This document shows, in pieces, positions 25,193 to 33,503 of a stretch of DNA of 64,000 nt. A model generated the notes under the pieces. That model saw nothing but the letters and a program-made list of their open reading frames with translations. It did not search any database and was not told where the DNA came from. The position numbers and the translations under genes are program-made. This DNA comes from DASSUW01 sp963811895. Its GTDB lineage: Bacteria > Actinomycetota > Thermoleophilia > Solirubrobacterales > Solirubrobacteraceae. The stretch lies in contig CAWETE010000007.1 of assembly GCA_963811895.1 (NCBI GenBank), positions 1 to 64,000 of the forward strand. The letters run 5' to 3'. How positions within the stretch are numbered: the first letter of the stretch is position 1; the number at the start of each line of letters is the position of its first letter.

Positions 25193-26978
25193 GTGAGCGC
25201 GCTCGCGATCCGCCTGCTGGGACGGCCGGAGATCGAGCGCGACGGCGGGGTCGTGGCCCCGCCACGGGGGCACAAGTCGTGGGCGGTGCTGGCGTATCTG
25301 GCGCTGTCCGAGCGGCCGGTCGCGCGCACGCGGCTGGCCGGCCTGATCTTCGGCGACGCCGCCGACCCGCGCGGGGCGCTGCGCTGGACGCTGGCGCAGC
25401 TGCGGCGGGCGCTCGGCGAGGCGGACGCGCTCGATGGCGACCCGCTCGAGCTGCGGCTGCCCGCGGGCGCCGCGGTCGACGTTCTGGCGCTGGCGGCCGG
25501 CGACCCGGATCCCGCGCTGGTGCGCGGCGAGCTGCTGGAGGGGATCGACCCGGGCGCGGGGCCCGACTTCGACGCCTGGCTGCTGGTGGAGCGCCGCCGC
25601 TTCGCGGGCATCTGCGAGGCCGTGCTCAGGGACGCCGCGCTGGCGAGGCTCGCGGCCGGCGCCCCGCTCGAGGCCGCCGCCCTCGCCTCGCGAGCGGTCG
25701 AGCTCAACCGCTTCGACGACGGCGCCCACGAGCTGCTCGTCCGCTGCCTGGCGCGGGCGGGCGAGACCGGCGCCGCGCGCGATCACGCCGACGCCTGCGA
25801 CGCGCTGTTCCGGCGCGAGCTGGGGCGCGAGCCCGATCCGGGCGTCCGCCGTGCGGCCGACGCCGAGCGGGCGCCGCCGGCCGGCGACCGCGCGGCCGCC
25901 GTCGGGCAGCTCGACGCCGGCCGCCGGGCGGTCGACGCCGGCGCCGTCGACGCCGGGATCGCGTGCCTCCGGCAGGCGTGCGCCGAGGCGCGCGGGGTCG
26001 GCGACCCGGCGCTGCTCGCCCGGGCGCTGGCGGCGCTCGGCGCCGCGCTCGTGCACTCGGTCCGCGGGAGCGACGAAGAGGGCGCGGCGGTGCTGCACGA
26101 GGCGCTCGCGCTCGCGGAGGCGCGCGGGGAGCGCGAGGTCGAGTGCAAGGTCTGCCGCGAGCTCGGCTTCGTCGCCGGCCAGGCGGCGCGCGGGGTCTCC
26201 GCCGGGCGCTGGCTGGCGCGGGCCGGCGGCCTGGCGCAGCACGACCGCGAACGCGCCGCCATCCTGGGCGTGCGCGGCAAGGCGCTCTCCGACCGCGCGT
26301 ACTACGAGGCGGCGATCGGGCTGCTCGGCGAGTCGGTCGCGGCGGCGCGGCGCTGCGGCGACGTCCGTCAGACAGGCGTTCTCGCTCGCCATCCTCGGCC
26401 GCGCGCTGATGCTGCGCGGGCAGCTGCCGGAGGCCGTCGAGCTGCTCGACGACTCGCTCGCGCTGGTGGCCGAGGAAGGCTGGGTCGCGTTCCAGCCCTT
26501 CCCCGAGGCGCTGCGGGCCGAGCTGGCGCTGCGCCAGGGCGACCTCGACCACGCCGTGGCGCTGCTCGACCACGCGTTCGCGCTCGGCTGCCGGATCGGC
26601 GATCCCTGCTGGGAGGCGATCTCCGCCCGCGCTCGCGGGCTCGTGCACGAGGCCGTGGGCGAGCGCGCGGCGGCGCTCGCCCGGCTACGCGACGGCGCCG
26701 ACCGCGCCGTGCGGGTCGGCGGTCCCTACGTCTGGATGCATGCGTACTGCCTGGAGGCGCTCGCCGGCGTGGCGATCGCCGACGCGGCGCCCGACGCGCG
26801 CGAGCGCGTGGCCGAGCTCGAGCGCGTCGCCGCCCGCGGCCACCTGCGCGAGCTCGTCGTGCGCGCCGCGCTGCACCGGGCGCGGCTCGGCGATGCGAGC
26901 GGTGCCGAGCCCGCCCGCCTGCTCGGCGAGGCGATCGACAACCCGGCGCTGCACGCCGAGCTGGCCGCTGCCGTCTGA
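25193..26978 (+). CDS. BTAD-domain regulator with TPRs (frameshifted)
   Basis: A regulator of about 593 residues, read from a GTG. The N-terminal winged helix (LLGRPEIERDGGVV, RTRLAGLIFGDAADPRGALRWTLAQLRRAL) is followed by a BTAD and a long TPR array; unlike the 4.3-kb gene, no P-loop is present. The frame breaks near 26370 in CAGACAGG: the upstream part ends GDVRQ and the downstream part continues AFSLAILGRALMLRGQLPEA to a TAA-free run ending LAAAV. A four-base duplication explains the shift. The downstream neighbour is an ArsM-like methyltransferase, a possible target. Confidence 0.75.
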
Positions 26979-27019
26979 TCACACGCGCCGTCACACGGCC
27001 CGCTGGTGTGCTGTGCCGC

Positions 27020-27811
27020 ATGAACCCCGCGACCCTCCCCCAGCTCGACGCCAGCTCGCTCGTGAACGGCGAGCGCCTCGAGACGGCCGTCAAGGACATG
27101 TACCGCGACGTCGCCCGCGGCGACGCCGAGCTGCACTTCGCGATCGGGCGCGGCCTGGCCGAGCACCTCGGCTACGACCCGTCGCTCCTCGACGCCATCC
27201 CCGCCGAGACCGTCGCCTCCTTCGCGGGTGTCGGCCATCACCTCGACCTCGCCGGCCTGCGGCCGGGCGAGACGGTGCTCGACCTCGGCTCGGGCTCGGG
27301 GACCGACATCTTCGGCGCCGCTGTGCTGGTCGGCGAGAGCGGCCGCGTCGTCGGCGTCGACATGACCGACGCGCAGCTGGCCAAGGCCGGCTGGTTCTGC
27401 GGCGGCTTCCCGCAGGTCGAGCTCGTCCAGTCGCGGATCGAGGCGCTCCCGTTCGACGACAAGACCTTCGACGTCGTGATCTCCAACGGCGTCATCAACC
27501 TCTCGCTGCTCAAGGGCCGCGTGTTCGCCGAGGCCGCGCGCGTCCTGCGACACGGAGGGCGGCTGGCGATCTCGGACATCGTCAGCGGCCGCCCGCTGAA
27601 GGAGCGCACGCGGCGCAACGTGGACCTGTGGGCGGCCTGCATCGCCGGCGCGATCCCGCGCACCAGCTACATCGACGCGCTCGCGGCGAACGGCCTCGAG
27701 CTGCAGGAGATCCGCGTCAACGACTACCGCTTCCTGTCCGAGCGCGCGCTCGACGCCTGCTCCACCTACGAGGTCGAGAGCATCTCACTGCTCGCCACGC
27801 GAACGGCCTAG
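27020..27811 (+). CDS. Class I SAM methyltransferase, ArsM-like
   Basis: A 263-residue methyltransferase. The SAM-binding motif is VLDLGSGSGTDIFGAAVLVG, followed by VVGVDMTDAQLAKA, DVVISNGVINLS and GGRLAISDIVSG, the pattern of arsenite methyltransferases. Cys residues occur in WFCGG, AACIAGAIP and DACSTY; ArsM needs conserved Cys to bind As(III), and the CIAGA one matches the usual site. Methylation of arsenic or a related metalloid is thus plausible, but no ars genes adjoin. It overlaps the convergent cupin by four bases. Confidence 0.8.
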   Translation: MNPATLPQLDASSLVNGERLETAVKDMYRDVARGDAELHFAIGRGLAEHLGYDPSLLDAIPAETVASFAGVGHHLDLAGLRPGETVLDLGSGSGTDIFGAAVLVGESGRVVGVDMTDAQLAKAGWFCGGFPQVELVQSRIEALPFDDKTFDVVISNGVINLSLLKGRVFAEAARVLRHGGRLAISDIVSGRPLKERTRRNVDLWAACIAGAIPRTSYIDALAANGLELQEIRVNDYRFLSERALDACSTYEVESISLLATRTA

Positions 27812-28182
27812 GGCACCTGGCCGTCGCGGCCGACGTAGCCGCCCTGGCCGCCGACGCAGAGGTAGATCGCCTCGTCGGTCTCCGACGTGTTGCGCAGCGA
27901 CCGAACGGTCGGGGCGTCGACGCGCGCCAGGCCGCCGGGGCCGAGCGTGTGCCTGGCGCCGTCGAGGTCGAACTCGATCTCGCCGCGGAGCACCATGTAG
28001 AGCTCCTGCTGGCGGTCGTGATAGTGGCGGCGGCTCGTGTAGCCCGGGGGCAGCACGATGCCGTTGACGCCGAACTCCGTGACGTCCAGCGCCTGACGCA
28101 CCTTGCGGAAGCCGGGGCCGTCGCCGAGGTCGTCGATCGAGGCCACCGCCCAGCCGTCGCCCTTTATCGGCTCCTTCGCCAT
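27808..28182 (-). CDS. Small cupin-domain protein
   Basis: A 124-residue single-domain cupin with LPPGYTSRRHYHDRQQELYM (His, His, Glu cluster) and a second motif without a clear His (LARVDAPTVRSLRN), so metal binding may be incomplete. One late Cys occurs in YLCVGGQGG. There is no signal peptide. Such proteins often bind sugars or act as sensors. It converges on the methyltransferase and is divergent from the trehalose-phosphatase gene with 20 bases between. Confidence 0.82.
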   Translation of the reverse strand: MAKEPIKGDGWAVASIDDLGDGPGFRKVRQALDVTEFGVNGIVLPPGYTSRRHYHDRQQELYMVLRGEIEFDLDGARHTLGPGGLARVDAPTVRSLRNTSETDEAIYLCVGGQGGYVGRDGQVP

Positions 28183-28202
28183 GGGCCGCCATACTAGTCC
28201 CG

Positions 28203-29009
28203 GTGCCGGGCCCCACTGGAACTCTCGAGGAGCTGCTCAAGCCCCTCAAGGCGGAGCCCGAGCGGGCGGCGGTGCTGCTCGACGTCGACGGCGTGCTCGC
28301 GCCGATCGTGCAGCACCCCGACGACGCGCACATGCCCGAGAGCACACGCCGGCCGCTGATCGAGGTCGCCCGCCGCTACGGCACCGTCGCCTGCGTGTCG
28401 GGCCGCCGCGCCTCGGATGCGCGCCGGATCGTCTCGCTCGGCTCGATCGCCTACCTCGGCTCGCACGGGTCGGAGGTGCTGATGCCGGGCGCCATCGCCC
28501 CCCAGCTCGACCGCGAGCTGCAGGCCTGGACGCGCCGGGTCCAGAACTTCGCCGAGGACGCCTTCGACGAGCGGCTGCGCAAGCTGCGCGTGCGGCTCGA
28601 GGACAAGGAGGCGATCGCCGCCCTGCACTGGCGCGGCGTGCCCGACGAGGAGGAGGCGGAGGCCGCCGTGAAGGAGGTCGCCGCGGCCGCCGAGAAGGCC
28701 GGCTTCACCGGCCACTGGGGCCGCAAGGTGCTGGAGATCCGGCCGCCGGTGCGGATCGACAAGGGCGCCGGCATCGTCTCGCTGCTGCGCGACCGCAAGC
28801 TCGCCGCCGCGCTCTACGTGGGCGACGACACCACGGACCTCGACGCCTTCCGCGGCCTCACCGAGCTGGTCGAGGGCGGCCGGCTGGAGACGGCGGTGCG
28901 AGTGGGCGTCCGCTCGGAGGAGGGGCCGTCGGAGCTGGCCCGCGAGGCGGACGTGATGGTCGACGGAACCGACGGCGTACGCCTCCTGCTCCAAGCCCTG
29001 CTCGACTGA
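28203..29009 (+). CDS. otsB: Trehalose-6-phosphate phosphatase
   Basis: A 268-residue HAD-superfamily enzyme, second step of trehalose synthesis (trehalose-6-P to trehalose). HAD motif I is AVLLDVDGVLAPI, motif II lies in CVSGRRASDARRI, the Lys/cap region in WGRKVLEIRPPVRIDKGAGI, and motif IV is LYVGDDTTDLDAF. It is read from a GTG. No otsA is visible in the window. It is followed three bases later by a small membrane-protein gene. Confidence 0.9.
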   Translation: MPGPTGTLEELLKPLKAEPERAAVLLDVDGVLAPIVQHPDDAHMPESTRRPLIEVARRYGTVACVSGRRASDARRIVSLGSIAYLGSHGSEVLMPGAIAPQLDRELQAWTRRVQNFAEDAFDERLRKLRVRLEDKEAIAALHWRGVPDEEEAEAAVKEVAAAAEKAGFTGHWGRKVLEIRPPVRIDKGAGIVSLLRDRKLAAALYVGDDTTDLDAFRGLTELVEGGRLETAVRVGVRSEEGPSELAREADVMVDGTDGVRLLLQALLD

Positions 29010-29012
29010 CCG

Positions 29013-29531
29013 GTGCGGTTCGGCGACTTCCTCAAGGCGACGGTGCTCCTGAGCGCCGGCGCCGCGACGCTGCTCGCCGCGCTCGCGGTGATCGGCCTCG
29101 CCCGCGAGGGCGACCGCACGCTCGTCGTGTTCAGCGCCATCTGGTGGACCGGCGCGGTGCTCATCGGCGTCTGGTTCGGGCGCCGCGCGGAGGCCTCGCC
29201 GCCGATCGCCCGCCTGCTCGCCACCGCCCGCACGCAGACCCTGCTGCCCGAGCTGCGGCCGGGCCTGACGATCCTCAACCGCCTGTGGTCGCTGCTCTTC
29301 ATGGTGCTGGCCTCGGCGATCGCGAGCGTCTTCCTGCCGCAGGTCGGCGCGGTGGCCGCCGGCTTCCCGATCATCTGGGCGCTGACGCTGCGCCGCCAGG
29401 AATCGGCCGTGTCGGCCATCGAGCAGCGCGACGGCGCGCGGTTCTACGTCGACAAGACCTCGCCCATGCACCCGATCCGGCTCGTGCGCACGCCGGGCTT
29501 CGGCGGGGCGTTCCTCAGACACGTCACTTAG
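29013..29531 (+). CDS. Hypothetical membrane protein, 172 aa
   Basis: A GTG-started protein with two N-terminal membrane helices (LLSAGAATLLAALAVIGLA and VVFSAIWWTGAVLIGVWFG) and two more in the middle (LWSLLFMVLASAIASVFL, VAAGFPIIWALTL), plus a polar tail ending YVDKTSPMHPIRLVRTPGFG. No family is recognised. It is directly behind the trehalose phosphatase, so probably an operon, and converges on PolX with an eight-base overlap. Confidence 0.7.
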   Translation: MRFGDFLKATVLLSAGAATLLAALAVIGLAREGDRTLVVFSAIWWTGAVLIGVWFGRRAEASPPIARLLATARTQTLLPELRPGLTILNRLWSLLFMVLASAIASVFLPQVGAVAAGFPIIWALTLRRQESAVSAIEQRDGARFYVDKTSPMHPIRLVRTPGFGGAFLRHVT

Positions 29532-31263
29532 CCCGTTTGCGGAGCTTCGCCAGCTTCTTCCACGGCAGCGTGTTGGCCACCTGGTCGGCGGTCAGCCAGG
29601 CGCGCCGGGCGGTGGCGATGCCGTAGCGCGGGTGCTCGGCCAGGTCGCGCAGCGAGTGGGCGTCGGAGTTGACGAGGATGCGCACGCCGGCGTCGGCGGC
29701 CGCGCGGGCGTGGATGTCATTGAGGTCGCGCCGCATGGGCGACCCGTTGATCTCGATCATCGTGCCGGTGCGGGCGGCCGCCTCGATCACGCGGTCCATC
29801 TCGAGCTCGTAGGGCTGGCGCTTCTCGATCTTGCGGCCGGTCGGGTGCCCGATGGCGTCGACGAGCGGGTGCTCGATCGCCGCCACCAGCCGGTCGGTCA
29901 TCTTCTTCGCGCTCATCCCGAACGAGGTGTGGATCGAGGCGACCACCCAGTCGAGCTGCTCCAGCACGTCGTCGGGGTAGTCGGGCGCGCCCTCGGTGGT
30001 GATGTTGGACTCGGTCCCGATCAGCAGCTCGAAGCCGTCGAGCGTCTCGTTGATCGCCCGGATCTCCTCGATCCGCTCGCGCAGCCGGTCGGCCGTCACG
30101 TGGTCGCCGAAGCCGTGCGTGGCCGAGTGGTCGGTGATGGCCAGGTACTCCAGGCCGCGCTCGCGTGCCGCCTCCGCCATCGTCTCGGCCGTCTCGGTGC
30201 CGTCGGACGTCGTCGTGTGCGAGTGCAGATCGCCGCGCAGGTCGCCGACCTCGATCAGGTCCGGCAGCCCGCCGCCGGCCGCGGCCCCCAGCTCGCCGCG
30301 CCCTTCCCGCAGCTCGGGCGGGATCCAGTCGAGCCCGAGCGCCGCGTAGACCTCCTCCTCGGTGGAGCAGCGCAGCGTCTCGCCGGTGGCGTCGTCGAGG
30401 ATCCCGTACTCGGAGACGTGCAGCCCGCGGCGGACCGCCGCTTCGCGCAGCGCCACGTTGTGCGCCTTGGAGCCCGTGAAGTGCTGGAGCACGTTGCCGA
30501 ACTGGTCGGGCTCGACGACCTTGAGGTCGATCTTCAGGCCCGTGTGAGTGGTCACCCGGGCGCCCACGTCGCCGCTCTGGCTGACCGACTCGACGAGCTC
30601 CAGCTCGGCGAGCGCCTTCGCCAGCGCGGCGGGGTCGGAGGCGGTGGCGATGATGTCGACGTCCTTGACCGAGTCGGTCCAGCGGCGCAGCGAGCCGGCC
30701 GCCTCGACGCGGTCGGCGGCGGGGTGCGCCCGCAGCGCCTCGAGCACCGGCACGGCCGCCTCGACGGCGCGCGACAGCACGACGCGCTGCGACGGCCCGT
30801 CCTCCTGGTGCTCCTCCAGGACCTTCTTGAGGTTCTCCTGGCCCTTGACGCCGAAGCCGCGCAGGTCCTTCAGGCGCCCGTCCTCGACCGCGGCGCGCAG
30901 CGCGTCGAGCGAGTCGACGCCGATCTCGTCGTAGAGCTTCCTGGCGCGCTTGGGCCCTAAGCCCGGCAGGCGCATGACCGAGATCAGGCCGACGGGGATC
31001 TTGGCGCGCAGCTTGACGAGGGTCGGGATGTCGCCGGTCTCGTCGAGGGCGATCATCTTCTCCTCGAGCGTCTTGCCGATGTTCGGCAGCTCGGTGACCT
31101 TGCCGTCGCGGGTGAGCTGGATGACCGAGACGGACGAGTCGCGCACGGTGCGGGCGGCGTTGCGGTAGGCGATGACGCGGTACTGGACGGCGCCGTCGAG
31201 CTCGTAGAGGTCCGCCAGCTCCTCGAAGGCGGCGGCGATCTGGGCGTTGGTGAGGTCGGCCAC
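29524..31263 (-). CDS. polX: DNA polymerase X with PHP domain
   Basis: A 579-residue repair polymerase with 3'-5' exonuclease potential. Residues ~1-150 hold helix-hairpin-helix DNA-binding repeats (LPNIGKTLEEKM, LPGLGPKRARKLYDEI, LRGFGVKGQENL). The Pol beta catalytic core has AAGSLRRWTDSVKDVDIIA (GS motif and catalytic Asps). The C-terminal PHP domain has DLHSHTTTSDGTETAETM, AITDHSATHG, SIHTSFG and NSDAHSLRDL. Length and order match bacterial PolX. It is divergent from the polyprenol-phosphate glycosyltransferase gene. Confidence 0.95.
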   Translation of the reverse strand: MADLTNAQIAAAFEELADLYELDGAVQYRVIAYRNAARTVRDSSVSVIQLTRDGKVTELPNIGKTLEEKMIALDETGDIPTLVKLRAKIPVGLISVMRLPGLGPKRARKLYDEIGVDSLDALRAAVEDGRLKDLRGFGVKGQENLKKVLEEHQEDGPSQRVVLSRAVEAAVPVLEALRAHPAADRVEAAGSLRRWTDSVKDVDIIATASDPAALAKALAELELVESVSQSGDVGARVTTHTGLKIDLKVVEPDQFGNVLQHFTGSKAHNVALREAAVRRGLHVSEYGILDDATGETLRCSTEEEVYAALGLDWIPPELREGRGELGAAAGGGLPDLIEVGDLRGDLHSHTTTSDGTETAETMAEAARERGLEYLAITDHSATHGFGDHVTADRLRERIEEIRAINETLDGFELLIGTESNITTEGAPDYPDDVLEQLDWVVASIHTSFGMSAKKMTDRLVAAIEHPLVDAIGHPTGRKIEKRQPYELEMDRVIEAAARTGTMIEINGSPMRRDLNDIHARAAADAGVRILVNSDAHSLRDLAEHPRYGIATARRAWLTADQVANTLPWKKLAKLRKRAK

Positions 31264-31288
31264 GGTTCCCGTAGGCTACGCGGCCTTC

Positions 31289-32037
31289 ATGTCCGTCTGG
31301 GTGATCCTGCCGACCTACAACGAGGCCGAGAACCTCGAGACGATCGTGGCCGCCGTGCTCGCCGCCGTCCCGGGCGTGCACGTGCTGGTGGTCGACGACA
31401 GCTCGCCCGACGGGACGGGCGCGATCGCCGACCGCATCGCCGCCGGGCGCGAGCGACGTCGAGGTCCTGCACCGGCCGCGCAAGTCAGGGCTCGGACGCG
31501 CCTACGTGGCCGGCTTCGAGCACGCGCTGGGAGCGGGCGCGACCAGCGTCGTGGAGATGGACGCCGACCTCTCGCACGACCCGGCCGACCTGCCGCGGCT
31601 GCTCGCCCCGCTGGCGGAGGGCGCCGACCTCGTGCTCGGCTCGCGCTACGTCCCGGGCGGCGGGATCCGCGACTGGGACGCCCTGCGCCGCGGCATCTCG
31701 CGCTTCGGCTGCGAGTACGCGCGACGGGTGCTCGGAGTCCGCGGTGCGCGACCTCACGGGCGGCTTCAAGGCCTTCCGGGCGGGCGCGCTGGAGGCGATC
31801 GACTACGCGGGCGTGCGATCGCAGGGCTACGCGTTCCAGGTGGAGCTCACCTATCGCGCGCTGCGGCGCGGCCTGCGGGTGGAGGAGATCCCGATCGTCT
31901 TCCGCGAGCGCGAGCGCGGCAGCTCGAAGATGTCGGCCATGATCGCGCTCGAGGCGGCCTGGCTGGTTCCCGCCCTCCGGTACGGTCGCCGCCGAGAGGC
32001 GGAGTCGGGTGAGCCCGCCGACGTGCCGATGACTTGA
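31289..32037 (+). CDS. Polyprenol-phosphate mannosyltransferase-like GT2 enzyme (two frameshifts)
   Basis: A family 2 glycosyltransferase related to Ppm1/DPM1, which loads a sugar from a nucleotide donor onto polyprenol phosphate at the membrane. Start MSVWVILPTYNEAENLETIV, then VLVVDDSSPDGTG; frame 2 gives SGLGRAYVAGFEHALG, VVEMDADLSHDP (DxD) and LGSRYVPGGGIRDW; frame 3 gives VRDLTGGFKAFR, GYAFQVELTYRA and IVFRERERGSSKMS. Shifts near 31448 and 31741 each look like one extra base; corrected length is about 248 residues. All motifs are intact, so sequence error is likelier than decay. Confidence 0.8.
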
Positions 32038-32041
32038 GGTG

Positions 32042-32752
32042 ATGAAGACGGAAGAGCTGGCACTCGTCCAGGGCTGGGCGGACACGCGGAACGCGCTCGC
32101 GCGCTGGAATCGCAAGCCGTGGCGCGTCCTGTGGACGTGGACCCGCGGCGCGCTCGCCGTCACGGCGCTGCTGCTGGCCGCGGTCTGGCTCGTGGCCTCG
32201 CTGTCGACCCCCGACCCGACGGGCGCCTTCTTCCCCGGCATCGCCGGCCCCGCCCGCGGCAGCGACTTCGCGTTCGTGCTCTACCGCAACGGCCTCGTGC
32301 TGGCGCTGCACGCGATGGCCTGCGTCGCCGGCTTCATGGCCGGCTCGTCGCTGCCGACCGTGGCGAGCAGCTACTCGGGGCTGTGGCGCAAGGTGCACGA
32401 GCGCGCCGGGCCGCTGGCCATCGGCTTCGTGATCGCCGCCACGCTGTTCTCGCTCGCCACCCAGGCCTACGCGCTCGGCCGCGGGGCCTCCGACCTCTCC
32501 CACCAGCTCGGCCTGTCGCCGCTGCTGCTGCTGATCGGCCTGCTCCCGCACGCGCTGCCGGAGCTGACCGCGCTGTTCCTGCCGCTGGCGGCGTGGACGC
32601 TGGCCTCGCGCCGCGGAGCGTGGGAGGAGCTCCTGGCCGCCACCATCGTCACCGTGGCCGTCGCCGTCCCCGTGCTGGTCGTGGCGGCGGCGATCGAGAC
32701 GTGGGTCACGCCGGATCTCCTCGCTATACTTTCTGAAGCGAACTCGCCCTGA
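32042..32752 (+). CDS. SpoIIM-family membrane protein
   Basis: A 236-residue protein of the stage II sporulation M (DUF95) family, an integral membrane protein with about five helices. The conserved C-terminal pattern LLPHALPELTALFLPLAAW followed by WEELLAATIVTVAVAVPVLV is characteristic. In non-sporulating actinobacteria these proteins are linked to envelope remodelling; this role is inferred. The ATG follows the glycosyltransferase stop by four bases, so the genes are probably co-transcribed. A GTG one codon earlier is an alternative. Confidence 0.78.
   Translation: MKTEELALVQGWADTRNALARWNRKPWRVLWTWTRGALAVTALLLAAVWLVASLSTPDPTGAFFPGIAGPARGSDFAFVLYRNGLVLALHAMACVAGFMAGSSLPTVASSYSGLWRKVHERAGPLAIGFVIAATLFSLATQAYALGRGASDLSHQLGLSPLLLLIGLLPHALPELTALFLPLAAWTLASRRGAWEELLAATIVTVAVAVPVLVVAAAIETWVTPDLLAILSEANSP
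32725..32730 (+). promoter_or_regulatory. Candidate -10 box for trxA
   Basis: TATACT, close to the -10 consensus, lies in an unusually AT-rich patch at the end of the SpoIIM-type gene, 40 bases before the thioredoxin start. No good -35 box is seen at 16-18 bases upstream, so recognition may be by extended -10 contacts. Confidence 0.35.
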
Positions 32753-32769
32753 GAGGAGCCCTGAACCGA

Positions 32770-33099
32770 ATGGCCGGCAGCATCACCGAAGTCACCGACA
32801 CCACCTTCCAGGCTGAGGTCCTCGAGTCCGACAAGCCCGTGCTGGTCGACTTCTGGGCGCCGTGGTGCGGCCCCTGCCGCGTCATCGCCCCGATCCTCGA
32901 GGAGATGGCCGCCGAGCGCGACGACCTGCGGATCGTGAAGCTGAACATCGACGAGAACATGGAGACGCCGGCCAACTTCGGCATCCTCGCGATCCCGACG
33001 ATGATCCTCTTCCGCAACGGCGCCGAGGCGACCCGCATCCAGGGCACGCAGCCGCGCAAGCGCCTCGAGGCGCAGCTCGAGCCCGCGCTCGCCGCCTAA
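32770..33099 (+). CDS. trxA: Thioredoxin
   Basis: A 109-residue cytosolic disulphide reductase. The active site is DFWAPWCGPCRVIAP, the cis-Pro loop is GILAIPTMILF, and length matches classical thioredoxin 1. GAGAGGAG lies about 14 bases upstream of the ATG, slightly distant. It is likely transcribed from its own promoter as well as by readthrough from the SpoIIM gene. It converges on the TIR gene with a four-base overlap. Confidence 0.96.
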   Translation: MAGSITEVTDTTFQAEVLESDKPVLVDFWAPWCGPCRVIAPILEEMAAERDDLRIVKLNIDENMETPANFGILAIPTMILFRNGAEATRIQGTQPRKRLEAQLEPALAA

Positions 33100-33503
33100 G
33101 CCCCTCCCGGACGGCGGGACAGCCGCGCGGCGACGAGCGCGATGGTCCGCGTCACGTCGCCGCCGCCGTCGATCAGCTCGACTGAGGGCAGCCCGCTTCG
33201 CGAGGGCCGTCCCACGGGCTCGTCCGGCAACGCCATCGCGAGCAGCGGCGTCCGGCGCTCGAGCGCGATCTCCAGCTCGTAGCGGCACGCCGGCGACTCG
33301 CTCCAGTTCGGGCTGAGCGCCACGAGCATCGTGCGCGACGACGCGATCCCGGCATGTACCGCTTCTCGCCAGACCGCCCGCGAGGCGACCCGCTCCTCGG
33401 TGTCGAGCCAGAGCTGGATGCCGAGCGCGCTCACCCCGCCGCAGATCAGCATCGTGGCACGGGTGTCGCGCGTCGCGTAGGAGACGAAAGCGTCGCGCGT
33501 CAT
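33096..33503 (-). CDS. TIR-domain protein (candidate immune signalling enzyme)
   Basis: A 135-residue stand-alone TIR domain: MTRDAFVSYATRDTR (box 1), GIQLWLDTEERV (the GI-WLD strand), a helix with WREAVHAGIASSRTMLVALS (box 2-like), and SPACRYELEIAL, where the Glu is in the position of the NAD-cleaving Glu of bacterial TIR enzymes. The family cleaves NAD or makes cyclic ADP-ribose-type signals. Its ATG overlaps the stop of the SLOG-SLATT gene (ATGA), so the two are translationally coupled. It could alternatively act only as a protein-binding TIR. Confidence 0.85.
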   Translation of the reverse strand: MTRDAFVSYATRDTRATMLICGGVSALGIQLWLDTEERVASRAVWREAVHAGIASSRTMLVALSPNWSESPACRYELEIALERRTPLLAMALPDEPVGRPSRSGLPSVELIDGGGDVTRTIALVAARLSRRPGGA

